Assembly (NCBI RefSeq): GCF_900114185.1
Contig: NZ_FOSE01000004.1
Location: 451,519 to 515,518 of the forward strand
DNA: 64,000 nucleotides
From: Cellulomonas sp. KH9
GTDB taxonomy: Bacteria; Actinomycetota; Actinomycetes; Actinomycetales; Cellulomonadaceae
Reading direction: 5' to 3'
Shown: positions 36,389 through 45,083 of the stretch, piece after piece
Numbering within the stretch: the stretch's first letter is position 1
How the letters are laid out: every line of letters begins with the position of its first letter
Position numbers and translations under genes: made by a program
Notes under the pieces: generated by a model
The model's database searches: none
Told to the model about the DNA's origin: nothing
The model's input: the letters and a program-made list of their open reading frames with translations, nothing else

Positions 36389-37006
36389 TCACGGCGCGAC
36401 CCGCAGCACCCGGAACCCCTTCGCGCTGGCCTCGCGGGTGGTGGGCAGCCCGGCCTCCTCCACCAGCCAGCGGTGCAGCGGGTCGGCGCCGAGGTTGCGT
36501 CCCACGACGAGCCAGCCCTCGCCGCCGGGTGCCAGCCGGGGCAGCCACCGCGTCAGCAGCTCGTGCAGCGCGGGCTTGCCGATGCGCACCGGCGGGTTCG
36601 ACCAGACCGCTGCGAACCGCAGGTCGTCCGGGACCTCGTCGGGGGTCGCCGCCACGACGTTCGTCAGGCGGAGCCGCGCGGCGTTGCGGCGCACCAGGTC
36701 GAGCGCGCGCTCGTTCACGTCCACCGCCCACACCCGGGCGTCGGGCGCGAGCAGCGCGAGGGTGAGGGTGACGGGTCCCCAGCCGCAGCCCAGGTCGAGC
36801 AGGTCGCCGCGGTCCGGCGGTGCCGGCACCGTCCGCAGCAGCACCTGGGTGCCCAGGTCGACGTGGTCGGGGGAGAACACGCCCCCGGCCGTCTCCACCT
36901 CCACGTCGCGTCCCGCCAGGTGCACGCGCAGCGTGCGGCGTTGCTCGGCGGAGGCCGGTCGGGCCGTGAAGTAGTGCTGCCCCTGCGGGTCGTCGGTGCC
37001 GCTCAC
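36389..37006 (-). CDS. Class I SAM-dependent methyltransferase, RsmC/RlmG-like
   Basis: Methyltransferase of 205 residues. A short N-terminal part (QHYFTARPAS) leads to motif I LLDLGCGWGPVT near residue 70, the acidic loop AVDVNERALDL and the catalytic SNPPVRIGK. The NPPxR motif is that of small-subunit rRNA guanine-N2 methyltransferases of the MTS family, so rRNA is the likely substrate, although the single-domain form has not been tested. GTG 37006 is six bases after TAGCCT (leaderless). Confidence 0.82.
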   Translation of the reverse strand: MSGTDDPQGQHYFTARPASAEQRRTLRVHLAGRDVEVETAGGVFSPDHVDLGTQVLLRTVPAPPDRGDLLDLGCGWGPVTLTLALLAPDARVWAVDVNERALDLVRRNAARLRLTNVVAATPDEVPDDLRFAAVWSNPPVRIGKPALHELLTRWLPRLAPGGEGWLVVGRNLGADPLHRWLVEEAGLPTTREASAKGFRVLRVAP

Positions 37007-37012
37007 CTGCCG

Positions 37013-37018
37013 AGGCTA
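37013..37018 (-). promoter_or_regulatory. -10 of the leaderless methyltransferase gene
   Basis: TAGCCT on the reverse strand, six bases, then GTG 37006. Confidence 0.5.
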
Positions 37019-37115
37019 GCGGTGCGCGAGGGGTGTGCCTGCAGCGAAATCCCGTCGCGGGCGTCGTACGTGCGTGCGATCCTGGACACAGCCATCCGCC
37101 GACGAGAGGACCCGC

Positions 37116-38633
37116 GTGGACGACCGAGAGCACACCACCGACGAGGCGCAGCAGGCGCCGGCGCGCAGCGCGCAGGAGGTGGCCGACGACGTCGTCGCAC
37201 GTGTGCTCGCCCGGGCCGGTACCGCGCTGCAGTCCGGCGGGACGTCGCACACCGCCTTCGACGGCGACCAGCTCGACCTCGAGGAGCGCACGTCGCTGCG
37301 ACGGGTCTCCGGCCTGTCGACCGAGCTCGAGGACGTCTCCGAGGTCGAGTACCGCCAGCTGCGGCTCGAGCGGGTCGTGCTCGTGGGCCTGTGGGGCTCC
37401 GGCTCGGTCGAGGACGCCGAGAACTCGCTGCGCGAGCTCGCGGCCCTCGCGGAGACGGCGGGCTCGCAGGTCCTCGACGGGCTGCTGCAGCGACGCCGGA
37501 CGCCCGACCCCGGCACGTTCCTCGGCTCGGGCAAGGCCGCCGAGCTCGCGACCCTGGTCGCGGCGGTGGGCGCGGACACCGTCGTGGTCGACGGCGAGCT
37601 GGCGCCGTCGCAGCGACGCGCGCTGGAGGACGTCGTCAAGGTGAAGGTCGTCGACCGCACCGCGCTGATCCTCGACATCTTCGCCCAGCACGCCAAGTCG
37701 CGTGAGGGCAAGGCGCAGGTCGAGCTCGCGCAGCTGGAGTACCTGCTGCCGCGTCTGCGTGGGTGGGGCGAGTCGATGAGCCGCCAGGCCGGTGGCCAGG
37801 TCGGCGGCGCCGGCGCGGGCATGGGCTCCCGCGGTCCGGGTGAGACGAAGATCGAGCTGGACCGCCGCCGCATCCGCAACCGGATGGCGAAGCTGCGCCG
37901 GGAGATCGCCGCGATGGCACCCGCGCGCGAGACCAAGCGGGCCTCCCGCAAGCGCAACGCCATCCCGTCCGTCGCGATCGCCGGCTACACCAACGCCGGC
38001 AAGTCGTCGCTGCTCAACCGGCTGACCCACGCCGGTGTGCTGGTCGAGAACGCGCTCTTCGCGACCCTCGACCCGACGGTGCGCCGCGCGGAGGCCGCCG
38101 ACGGACGCGTCTACACGCTGGTCGACACGGTCGGGTTCGTGCGTGCCCTGCCGCACCAGCTCGTCGAGGCGTTCCGCTCGACGCTGGAGGAGGTGGCCGA
38201 CGCCGACCTGATCCTGCACGTGGTGGACGCGGCGCACCCGGACCCCGAGGGGCAGATCGCGGCCGTGCGGCACGTGTTCGCCGACATCCCCGGCGCCATG
38301 GACGTGCCCGAGATCATCGTGCTGAACAAGGCCGACCTCGCCTCCCCGGAGGCGGTGGCGCGCCTGCGCTCGCGGGAGGTGCACTCGGTCGTCGTGTCCG
38401 CCCACACCGGGGAGGGCATCGAGGAGCTCGGGGCGCTGATCGCCGACCAGCTGCCGCGCCCCGGCGTGCAGGTCGAGGTCGTGGTGCCCTACGCGCGCGG
38501 TGACCTCGTCAACCGGGTGCACGAGCACGGCGACATCGACCACGAGGAGCACACGGCCGCCGGCACCCTGCTGCGCGCCCGGGTCGACGCGGGCCTGGCG
38601 GCGGAGCTCGAGGCCGTGGCGCGCACGGCCTGA
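37116..38633 (+). CDS. hflX: Ribosome-splitting GTPase HflX
   Basis: Stress GTPase that rescues and splits stalled 70S ribosomes (505 residues). An HflX N-terminal domain (TFLGSGKAAELA) and helical linker with PRGxGE-like RGPGETKIELDRRRI precede the G domain. G1 is GYTNAGKSSL near residue 290, G3 DTVGF and G4 NKAD. GTG 37116 follows GAGAGGA by five bases. A 60-residue acidic N-terminal extension precedes the conserved domain. The order dapF...hflX is conserved in actinobacteria, here with the thioredoxin, MFS and methyltransferase genes inserted between. Confidence 0.94.
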   Translation: MDDREHTTDEAQQAPARSAQEVADDVVARVLARAGTALQSGGTSHTAFDGDQLDLEERTSLRRVSGLSTELEDVSEVEYRQLRLERVVLVGLWGSGSVEDAENSLRELAALAETAGSQVLDGLLQRRRTPDPGTFLGSGKAAELATLVAAVGADTVVVDGELAPSQRRALEDVVKVKVVDRTALILDIFAQHAKSREGKAQVELAQLEYLLPRLRGWGESMSRQAGGQVGGAGAGMGSRGPGETKIELDRRRIRNRMAKLRREIAAMAPARETKRASRKRNAIPSVAIAGYTNAGKSSLLNRLTHAGVLVENALFATLDPTVRRAEAADGRVYTLVDTVGFVRALPHQLVEAFRSTLEEVADADLILHVVDAAHPDPEGQIAAVRHVFADIPGAMDVPEIIVLNKADLASPEAVARLRSREVHSVVVSAHTGEGIEELGALIADQLPRPGVQVEVVVPYARGDLVNRVHEHGDIDHEEHTAAGTLLRARVDAGLAAELEAVARTA

Positions 38634-38707
38634 CGGCCGACCGGCACGGGTGCGGTACGTCGCGTCCCGGCGGTCGGTCGGGCGCGAGGGGCGTGGGTGC
38701 CCGCGAC

Positions 38708-38713
38708 TACGCT
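38708..38713 (+). promoter_or_regulatory. -10 of the leaderless dinG gene
   Basis: TACGCT, six bases, then GTG 38720. Confidence 0.5.
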
Positions 38714-38719
38714 GACGCG

Positions 38720-40879
38720 GTGCCCGACCCCCGACCCGCCTCGTCGACCGACACCGACGACGGCTCCCGCGCCGCGCACGGGGCCGCGGAGGTCGACGAG
38801 CTGCTCGACCTGGCCGTCGGGGCGCTCGGCGGCGGGCGGCGCGACGGGCAGCACGCGATGGCGCAGGCCGTGGCCGACGCGCTGCGTACCGGTGAGCACC
38901 TGCTCGTGCAGGCCGGCACCGGCACGGGCAAGTCGCTCGGCTACCTCGTGCCCGCCGTGCGCCACGCCGTGCTCGCCGAGGAGCGCGTCGTGGTGTCGAC
39001 CGCGACGCTGGCGCTGCAGCGCCAGGTGCTCACGCGCGACCTGCCGCTCGTCACCACGGCCCTGGCGTCGCGGCTGCCGCGCCAGGCGCAGATCGCGCTG
39101 CTGAAGGGCTGGCACAACTACCTCTGCGTCCACAAGGTCGCCGGCGGCTACCCGTCCGACGACCAGGGCACGCTCTTCGACGTCCCCGAGCGGCCCGGTG
39201 CCGCCGAGCACCCGCCGGTGGTCGAGGACGGCGACACCGTGCGCGAGTCGCTGGGCGAGCAGGTGGTCCGCGTGCGCGAGTGGGCGGAGGAGACGACGAC
39301 GGGCGACCGCGACGACCTCGTCCCCGGCGTGTCCGACCGTGCGTGGCGGCAGGTGTCCGTGACGGCCATGGAGTGCCTCGGCGGGACGTGCCCGATGCTC
39401 GCGGAGTGCTTCCCGGAGGCCGCACGGGCGCGCTCCCGGGAGGCGGACGTGGTCGTGACGAACCACGCGATGCTCGGGATCGCCGCGTCGGGCTCGCCCG
39501 GTGTGCTGCCGGAGCACCAGGTGGTCGTCGTCGACGAGGCGCACGAGCTGGCCGACCGGGTCACCGCGCAGGCGACGGCCGAGCTGTCCCTGCCGGCGAT
39601 CGAGCAGGCCGCGCGCATGGCGCGGCGCCACGGGGGCGTCCCCACCACCGACCTGGACACCGCCGGGCAGCACCTCGCCAGTGTCATCGTGCCCCTGCCC
39701 GAGGGTCGGTTCCCCCGCGGGCTGCCGGAGGACGTGCGCCTGGCCGTCGCCGCCGTCCGCGACGCGGCGCGCACGCTGCTGACGGCCCTGAAGCCGGAGG
39801 CGGGTGCTCGCGACGCCGCGGACGGGGGCCGCAAGATGGCCAACTCCGCGATGCTCCTGCTGTTCGAGGTCGCCGAGCGGATGGCCGCCGACCCCGAGCA
39901 GAACGCGTCGACCGTGCTGTGGTGCGCGCGGGGCGAGGACCGCCGCGGCGTCACGACGACGCGGTTGCACGCGGCGCCGCTGGCCGTGGCGGGCCTGGTC
40001 CGCAGCAACCTGCTGGCGGGGCGCACGGCGGTGCTGACCTCCGCGACGCTGACGCTCGGCGGCTCGTTCGACCCCGCTGCCCGCTCGGTGGGGCTGGCGG
40101 TGCGCCCGGACGCGGCACCCGTCGGGCCGGAGGCCGTGGCCGGTGCCGCGACGACGGGCGTCCCCGCGCCCGGCGGCACGCAGCCGCCACCGGCCGGCGA
40201 CGAGGTCCTGCGCTGGCGCGGCCTCGACGTGGGCAGCCCGTTCGACTACCCGCGCCAGGGCATCTGCTACATCGCGCGCCGGCTCCCGCCGCCGGGACGC
40301 GAGCCGGCCACGGACGCCCAGCTCGACGAGATCGCCACCCTGGTCGAGGCGGCCGGCGGCCGCACGCTCGGCCTGTTCACGTCCCGCCGGGCGGCGACGG
40401 TCGCGGCGGAGGCGATGCGCGAGCGGCTGGACGTGCCGGTGCTCCTGCAGGGGGACGACCAGCTCCCGACGCTGGTCGCACGGTTCGCGGCGGACGAGCC
40501 GACGTGCCTGTTCGGCACGCTCTCCCTGTGGCAGGGCGTGGACGTGCCGGGCCCGGCCTGCCGGCTCGTCGTCATCGACCGCATCCCCTTCCCGCGTCCC
40601 GACGACCCGGTGCGCTCGGCCCGCTCCGACGCGGTGGCCGCTGCGGGCGGCAACGGGTTCATGTCCGTCGCCGCCACCCACGCCGCGCTGCTGCTGGCCC
40701 AGGGTGCGGGGCGGCTGGTGCGCTCGGGGGAGGACCGGGGGGTGGTCGCGGTGCTCGACCCGCGGCTGGCGACGGCGCGCTACGGCGAGTTCCTGCAGCG
40801 GTCCATGCCGCCGTTCTGGCGGACCACCGACCGCGAGGTGGTGCTCGCCGCGCTGCGCCGGCTCGCCGGTTCGGACTAG
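38720..40879 (+). CDS. dinG: DinG-type ATP-dependent DNA helicase
   Basis: XPD/DinG superfamily 2 helicase of 719 residues that unwinds R-loops and other structures. Walker A AGTGTGKSLGYL is near residue 70. Four Cys for an iron-sulfur cluster appear in YLCVHK and in the CLGGTCPMLAEC segment. The helicase box is VVDEAHELADRV, and the later motif LFGTLSLWQGVDVPG is intact. A short acidic N-terminus precedes the core. GTG 38720 is leaderless. No LexA box is visible here, although dinG is LexA-controlled in E. coli. Confidence 0.9.
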   Translation: MPDPRPASSTDTDDGSRAAHGAAEVDELLDLAVGALGGGRRDGQHAMAQAVADALRTGEHLLVQAGTGTGKSLGYLVPAVRHAVLAEERVVVSTATLALQRQVLTRDLPLVTTALASRLPRQAQIALLKGWHNYLCVHKVAGGYPSDDQGTLFDVPERPGAAEHPPVVEDGDTVRESLGEQVVRVREWAEETTTGDRDDLVPGVSDRAWRQVSVTAMECLGGTCPMLAECFPEAARARSREADVVVTNHAMLGIAASGSPGVLPEHQVVVVDEAHELADRVTAQATAELSLPAIEQAARMARRHGGVPTTDLDTAGQHLASVIVPLPEGRFPRGLPEDVRLAVAAVRDAARTLLTALKPEAGARDAADGGRKMANSAMLLLFEVAERMAADPEQNASTVLWCARGEDRRGVTTTRLHAAPLAVAGLVRSNLLAGRTAVLTSATLTLGGSFDPAARSVGLAVRPDAAPVGPEAVAGAATTGVPAPGGTQPPPAGDEVLRWRGLDVGSPFDYPRQGICYIARRLPPPGREPATDAQLDEIATLVEAAGGRTLGLFTSRRAATVAAEAMRERLDVPVLLQGDDQLPTLVARFAADEPTCLFGTLSLWQGVDVPGPACRLVVIDRIPFPRPDDPVRSARSDAVAAAGGNGFMSVAATHAALLLAQGAGRLVRSGEDRGVVAVLDPRLATARYGEFLQRSMPPFWRTTDREVVLAALRRLAGSD

Positions 40880-40954
40880 CCTCGTGCCTGGGGCGTGCGG
40901 ACCGGGCGTGCGCGCCCCGTGCTCGGCTCGACGCCCGTGACGAGGGGAAACACC

Positions 40955-41959
40955 ATGGTCGACGCCATCGAGGGCGATGAGTACGCCCTGAGCACGACGC
41001 CGTCCGTGCCGCGCCGCACGTCGAAGCTGGGCATCGTCGGCGCGGGTGCGGTGGGCTCGACCATGGCCTACGCCGCCCTGATGCGCGGTGCGGCGCGCAC
41101 CGTGGCCCTGCTCGACGTCAACCGGGCGAAGGTGGACGCGGAGGTCCTCGACCTGTCGCACGGCATCCAGTTCACGTCGATGGCCGAGGTGATCGGGTCG
41201 GACGACGTGGCCGTGATGGCGGACTGCGACATCGTCATGTTCACCGCGGGCGCCAAGCAGAAGCCCGGCCAGACCCGCATCGATCTGGCCGAGGCGACGA
41301 TCTCCCTGGTCAAGAACGTGCTGTCCGGCATCGTGGAGGTCGCACCGAACGCCGTCTACGTGATGGTGACCAATCCGGTGGACGTCGTGACGTACGCGGC
41401 GATGAAGATCTCCGGGCTGCCGCCCGGGCAGATCTTCGGGTCCGGCACCGTGCTCGACTCCTCGCGGCTGCGGTACCTCATCGCGCGGCACACCGGCGTC
41501 GCGGTGCAGAACGTGCACGCGTACGTCGCGGGGGAGCACGGCGACACCGAGATCCCGCTGTGGAGCTCGTCGACCATCGGGGCCGTGCCGATCCTCGACT
41601 GGGAGGGCACGGGCGGCAACGGCCCCCTGACGCGCGAGGTCCGCGACGCCATCGCGCGGGAGGTCGTCGAGTCCGCCTACCGCATCATCGAGGGCAAGGG
41701 CGCGACCAACTACGCGATCGCCCTGGCGGGGTCGCGGATCATCGAGGCCGTGCTCAAGGACGAGCGGCGGATCCTGCCGGTGTCCTCCTTGCTGGACCAG
41801 TACCTCGGCATGTCCGACGTCTGCCTCAGCGTGCCCTCGATCGTCGGCGCGGCCGGCGTGCTGGAGCGGCTCGAGGTGCCGATGTCCTCCGACGAGATCA
41901 TGGGGATGCGGCGCTCGGCGGAGGCCGTCCGGTCGGTCGCCCGCCGCTTCGGCTTCTGA
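40955..41959 (+). CDS. ldh: L-lactate dehydrogenase
   Basis: NAD-dependent enzyme interconverting pyruvate and L-lactate (334 residues). The nucleotide fold is GIVGAGAVGSTMAY near residue 26, the substrate Arg lies in KPGQTRIDLAE, the NAD loop is VTNPVDV, and the catalytic His is in VAGEHGDTEIPLW. The Gln of AGAKQKPGQTR marks lactate rather than malate specificity. ATG 40955 follows GAGGGG. A TAGCCT hexamer overlapping the dinG stop (40877-40882) could be its -10. A mixed-acid fermentation role fits a facultative anaerobe. Confidence 0.93.
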   Translation: MVDAIEGDEYALSTTPSVPRRTSKLGIVGAGAVGSTMAYAALMRGAARTVALLDVNRAKVDAEVLDLSHGIQFTSMAEVIGSDDVAVMADCDIVMFTAGAKQKPGQTRIDLAEATISLVKNVLSGIVEVAPNAVYVMVTNPVDVVTYAAMKISGLPPGQIFGSGTVLDSSRLRYLIARHTGVAVQNVHAYVAGEHGDTEIPLWSSSTIGAVPILDWEGTGGNGPLTREVRDAIAREVVESAYRIIEGKGATNYAIALAGSRIIEAVLKDERRILPVSSLLDQYLGMSDVCLSVPSIVGAAGVLERLEVPMSSDEIMGMRRSAEAVRSVARRFGF

Positions 41960-42061
41960 CCCCGGACGTCGTCCCCCGCCGCCCGGCAGGGCACCGCCGC
42001 CGGGCACGGCCGGTGGCCTGCTCGGGCGGGCGGCGAGGGCCGGCCCCGGCGTGCCGCGGCG

Positions 42062-42334
42062 TCAGTGCGAGCGCAGGGCGCTGATCAGCTCGGCCTTGCG
42101 CATGCCGGAGCGGCCCTCGATGCCGATCTCGGCCGCGCGTCGGCGCAGGTCCGCGAGCGTCCAGTCGTCGTAGTCGCCCGACCGGCCACCCGCGCGGCCG
42201 ACCGCCGAACGCCCGCGGGCGGCCGCGGCGTTGGCGATGCGCGCGGACTTCTCCTTGCTGTTGCCCTGGTCCCGCAGCTCCTCGTAGAGCTCGGGGTCCT
42301 TCACGCTGGGGCCGGGGTCGCGACGTGCGGGCAT
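42062..42334 (-). CDS. Small Rho-termination-factor-N-like protein (DUF7218-type)
   Basis: Basic protein of 90 residues. The N-terminal half (KDPELYEELRDQGNSKEKSARIANA) resembles proteins called DUF7218. The C-terminal half (WTLADLRRRAAEIGIEGRSGMRKAELISALR) is a SAP or Rho-N-like helix-turn-helix-type fold that can bind nucleic acid. ATG 42334 has GGGAGG upstream. It lies after lexA on the same strand with a 109-base gap. Function unknown; nucleic-acid binding is inferred. Confidence 0.78.
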   Translation of the reverse strand: MPARRDPGPSVKDPELYEELRDQGNSKEKSARIANAAAARGRSAVGRAGGRSGDYDDWTLADLRRRAAEIGIEGRSGMRKAELISALRSH

Positions 42335-42443
42335 GGTTCCTCCCTGCGGGCTGGCCGTGCGCCGGGACGTCCGGCGCACGGCCACAGCCTCGCGCGGCGG
42401 GCGACCCGCCGCACGGCGACGCGGTCGGGCGGCCGCGCGGGCG

Positions 42444-43205
42444 CTACAGGCTGCGCAGGACGCTGACGACGCGGCCGAGCACGGTGGCCTCGTCGCCGTC
42501 GATCGGTGCGTAGGCCGGGTTGTGGGGGAGCAGCCAGACGTGGCCGTCGGCCCGCTTGAGGGTCTTCACCGTCGCCTCGCCATCGATCATCGCGGCGACG
42601 ATCTCGCCGTTCTCGGCCACCGGCTGACGACGCACGACGACCCAGTCGCCGTCGCAGATGGCGGCGTCGATCATCGAGTCGCCGGCCACCTTGAGCAGGA
42701 AGAGCTCACCCTCCCCGACCAGCTGGCGCGGCAGGGGGAAGACGTCCTCCACGACCTGCTCGGCGAGGATCGGCCCGCCGGCGGCGATCCGGCCCACGAC
42801 GGGCACGTACGACGGGGCGGGGGTGCCGTCGCGCTCGGGCAGCTCGGGGTCGGGCGCGGGGCCGTCCGTGCGGGCGCCCCAGCGTGCGACGCTGCGCGCG
42901 TCGTCCGGCTGCACGACCTCGATGGCGCGCGGTCGGTGCGGGTCGCGCCGCAGGTAGCCCTTGCGCTCGAGCGCGGTGAGCTGGTGCTTGACGCTGGACG
43001 GGCTGGTGAGCCCGACGGCGTCACCGATCTCCCGCATGCTCGGCGGGTAGCCGCGCTGCTCGACCGAGGCGCGCACGGTCTCCAGGACGAGGCGCTGCCG
43101 CGTCGTCAGCCCGTCGCCCGGGACCTCCTCGGCGTCGGTGGGGGACGCAGCCGCGGCGGCGGCCCGCCCCCGGGCCTGCGTCGTCGAGCCGTGCTGCACG
43201 TCCAC
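42444..43205 (-). CDS. lexA: SOS repressor LexA
   Basis: Represses DNA-damage genes and cleaves itself with RecA filaments (253 residues). The N-terminal winged helix is [33 protein letters not shown]. The cleavage site is Ala-Gly in VGRIAAGGP near residue 137. Catalytic Ser is in [11 protein letters not shown] and Lys in EATVKTL. GTG 43205 has GCAGGAGG upstream. The frame is open further 5' but only as low-complexity sequence that crosses the promoter. A 30-residue Ala-rich extension precedes the DNA-binding domain. The gene is autoregulated through a LexA box at its -35. Confidence 0.95.
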   Translation of the reverse strand: MDVQHGSTTQARGRAAAAAASPTDAEEVPGDGLTTRQRLVLETVRASVEQRGYPPSMREIGDAVGLTSPSSVKHQLTALERKGYLRRDPHRPRAIEVVQPDDARSVARWGARTDGPAPDPELPERDGTPAPSYVPVVGRIAAGGPILAEQVVEDVFPLPRQLVGEGELFLLKVAGDSMIDAAICDGDWVVVRRQPVAENGEIVAAMIDGEATVKTLKRADGHVWLLPHNPAYAPIDGDEATVLGRVVSVLRSL

Positions 43206-43374
43206 TGCGCCTCCTGCGTCGGTCGACGCGGGGCCCGGGGCGGGACCCGCGTGCGCCGGGCGCCGCCACCCGCGCCGACCCTCGCCCTCGGGGGGACGAG
43301 CTCCGGCGACGGTCGCCGCCTCCGACGTCGCCGGGGCGATGTCGGAGGTCGGTGGTGCACTCGTCGCAGCACTC

Positions 43375-43415
43375 ACCCTAGGGGCGGGGGGTGGACGGAT
43401 CAAACATCTGTTCGA
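43375..43415 (-). promoter_or_regulatory. lexA promoter with LexA box
   Basis: On the reverse strand a LexA box (43415-43400, GAACAGATGTTT core, one half degenerate) overlaps -35 TTTGAT (43404-43399). After an 18-base spacer comes -10 TAGGGT (43380-43375). The leader is about 160 bases. Confidence 0.75.
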
Positions 43416-43430
43416 TCGTGTCTCGACGCG

Positions 43431-43483
43431 TGTCGGTCCGGTCTGGTAGACATCGTACAAGCGTTCGACGAACAGGTGTTCGA
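43431..43483 (+). promoter_or_regulatory. Promoter of the LysM gene: PafBC-like motif and LexA box
   Basis: TGTCGGTC (43431-43438, seven of eight matches), eight bases, then TAGACA (43447-43452, followed by T) as the -10. A LexA box ACGAACAGGTGTTCGA lies at 43468-43483, just downstream of the predicted transcript start. Confidence 0.6.
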
Positions 43484-43552
43484 CGAGGGCGGATGGACGC
43501 CGGTTTCCTGGCCGAGGCCGAGGACCGGGGTCGACGACGAGAGGAGCGCAGG

Positions 43553-43957
43553 ATGACCGCGATGACGACGTCACGGACGGTGCGAGCGACAGCAGGTGCT
43601 CGTCCGGTGCGTCCGGCACCCGTGGTCCAGGGCGCGCGCCCGCGTGCTGCTCAGCCGACGGGGTCCTCGTCGACGCTGCACCTGACACGCCGCGGCCGGG
43701 TCGTCGTCTGGACGCTGGCTGCGGTGGTGGCGCTCGGCGTCGGCGGTGCCGCCGGGGCGTGGGCCGACGGGACCGCGGCCGCGCCCGAGGTGCGGCGCGT
43801 CGTGGTCGCACCCGGGGACACCCTGTGGGGGATCGCCGCGGACGCCGCCTCGCCGGGTCAGGACGTGCGGGACGTCGTCCTCGAGCTGATGGCGCTGAAC
43901 GAGCTGCCCTCCGGCGGGGTGCAGGCCGGCCAGACGGTGGTCGTGCCGGCGCGCTGA
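43553..43957 (+). CDS. LysM-domain protein, likely SOS division inhibitor (ChiZ/YneA-like)
   Basis: Protein of 134 residues: a basic N-terminus of about 45 residues, one membrane helix (about 53-71, [18 protein letters not shown]), and a C-terminal LysM domain ([16 protein letters not shown]...[14 protein letters not shown]). It stands between lexA and nrdR, divergent from lexA, exactly like Rv2719c (ChiZ) in M. tuberculosis and like the LexA-controlled DivS and YneA inhibitors. A LexA box and a PafBC-like promoter precede it. ATG 43553 has GAGGAG upstream. An SOS-induced division block at the cell wall is inferred; no hydrolase domain is visible. Confidence 0.82.
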   Translation: MTAMTTSRTVRATAGARPVRPAPVVQGARPRAAQPTGSSSTLHLTRRGRVVVWTLAAVVALGVGGAAGAWADGTAAAPEVRRVVVAPGDTLWGIAADAASPGQDVRDVVLELMALNELPSGGVQAGQTVVVPAR

Positions 43958-44055
43958 GCGCACGGTGAGGGGTGCAGGAACGTCACGCGGCCGGGCGGGA
44001 CCGGCCGTCGCGGGCCGCCGGCGGCGCCCATCGCGCCCCGTCGGCGGCAGGGATG

Positions 44056-44084
44056 TTGCGGCGGCAGGCCGTACCGCTTAGCGT
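44056..44084 (+). promoter_or_regulatory. nrdR promoter
   Basis: -35 TTGCGG (44056-44061), 17-base spacer, -10 TAGCGT (44079-44084), leaving a leader of about 55 bases. Confidence 0.6.
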
Positions 44085-44146
44085 CGCGTGCGTCCGCGCG
44101 GCACTGTCGAGGCGGACGTCATCTGCGCCACGCCGAGAGGTCCGCT

Positions 44147-44647
44147 GTGCACTGTCCCTTCTGCCGGCATCCCGACTCCCGTGTGGTCGACTCCCGCACC
44201 TCCGACGACGGGTCCTCGATCCGGCGTCGCCGCCAGTGCCCGAGCTGCCACCGTCGGTTCACCACCGTCGAGACCGCCAGCCTGTCCGTGGTCAAGCGGT
44301 CCGGTGCCACCGAGCCGTTCAGCCGCGAGAAGATCGCCAACGGTGTCCGCAAGGCGTGCCAGGGGCGACCCGTGAGCGAGGACGACCTCGCGCTGCTCGC
44401 GCAGAAGGTCGAGGAGAGCCTGCGCACGTCCGGCTCGGCCGAGATCGACGCCTACGAGATCGGCCTGGCGATCCTCGGTCCGCTGCGTGAGCTCGACGAG
44501 GTCGCCTACCTCCGGTTCGCCAGCGTGTACCAGGCGTTCGACTCCCTGGAGGACTTCGAGACCGCGATCTCGGGTCTGCGTGCCGAGCACCGAGCGCGCG
44601 AGGGCGAGGGCGACGCACCCTCCGGGCCGCCGCCGAGCGGGGTCTGA
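44147..44647 (+). CDS. nrdR: Transcriptional repressor NrdR
   Basis: Zinc-ribbon and ATP-cone regulator of ribonucleotide reductase genes (166 residues). Zinc-binding Cys are in HCPFCRHP and [10 protein letters not shown], followed by FTTVETASL. The ATP-cone begins at [19 protein letters not shown] 44147 follows GAGAGG. The place next to lexA and the LysM gene is conserved in actinobacteria. No ribonucleotide reductase gene is in the window. Confidence 0.95.
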   Translation: MHCPFCRHPDSRVVDSRTSDDGSSIRRRRQCPSCHRRFTTVETASLSVVKRSGATEPFSREKIANGVRKACQGRPVSEDDLALLAQKVEESLRTSGSAEIDAYEIGLAILGPLRELDEVAYLRFASVYQAFDSLEDFETAISGLRAEHRAREGEGDAPSGPPPSGV

Positions 44648-44752
44648 CCCGCCGTCCGGCGTGCCCCGCAGGAATGGGCTGGCGTGGACGGCCGCGGTCG
44701 ACCACGCTGGGACCGCCGGTGTGACCACGCCGGCGAGCGGGAGGACATGCAC

Positions 44753-44941
44753 ATGACCCAGGACGATCAGCCGTCGGCAGTCAGCGACGAGGCCAAGGAG
44801 AAGTTCCGGGCCGCGCTCGAGCACAAGAAGGCCCAGGGCCACCGCAGTGCGGACGGCAGCCGCAACACCGGCGCCGTCCACGGCGCGGAGACGGCGGGGC
44901 CGGTCCAGCGTCGGTTCCAGCGCAAGTCCGGCTCGGCCTGA
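44753..44941 (+). CDS. DUF5302 family small protein
   Basis: Short hydrophilic protein of 62 residues with the DUF5302 pattern: DEAKEKFRAALEHKKAQGHRSADG and a basic end QRRFQRKSGSA. The ATG at 44753 is eight bases after GGGAGG and is preferred over ATG 44747, which would be too close. Family function is unknown; the charged composition suggests an RNA- or ribosome-associated role, which is only a guess. A strong terminator follows. Confidence 0.75.
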   Translation: MTQDDQPSAVSDEAKEKFRAALEHKKAQGHRSADGSRNTGAVHGAETAGPVQRRFQRKSGSA

Positions 44942-44968
44942 CCGGTCCGGGACCGGCAGCGAGCACCA

Positions 44969-45000
44969 GGGGGCCGCGCAGCATCTGCTGCGCGGCCCCC
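44969..45000. terminator. Strong bidirectional terminator between the DUF5302 gene and serA
   Basis: A perfect 15-bp stem (44969-44983 with 44986-45000) with a minimal loop, between converging genes. Confidence 0.85.
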
Positions 45001-45083
45001 TGCGTCGTCCTCTGCGTCCCCCGGCGTCGTCGGCGCGGACGTCGCCGTCCGGGCCCGCGGGCACGGACGGGCGTCCGGCCCGC

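Noticed and set aside
38692..38713. PafBC-like motif at dinG (CGTGGGTG-N8-TACGCT)
   Set aside because: Only six of eight octamer positions match, close to what chance would give in this GC content, although spacing and -10 fit.
43206..43811. N-terminal extension of lexA to a 455-codon frame
   Set aside because: It crosses the lexA promoter, the LexA boxes and the divergent LysM gene, and has no LexA homology. GTG 43205 has a good ribosome binding site.
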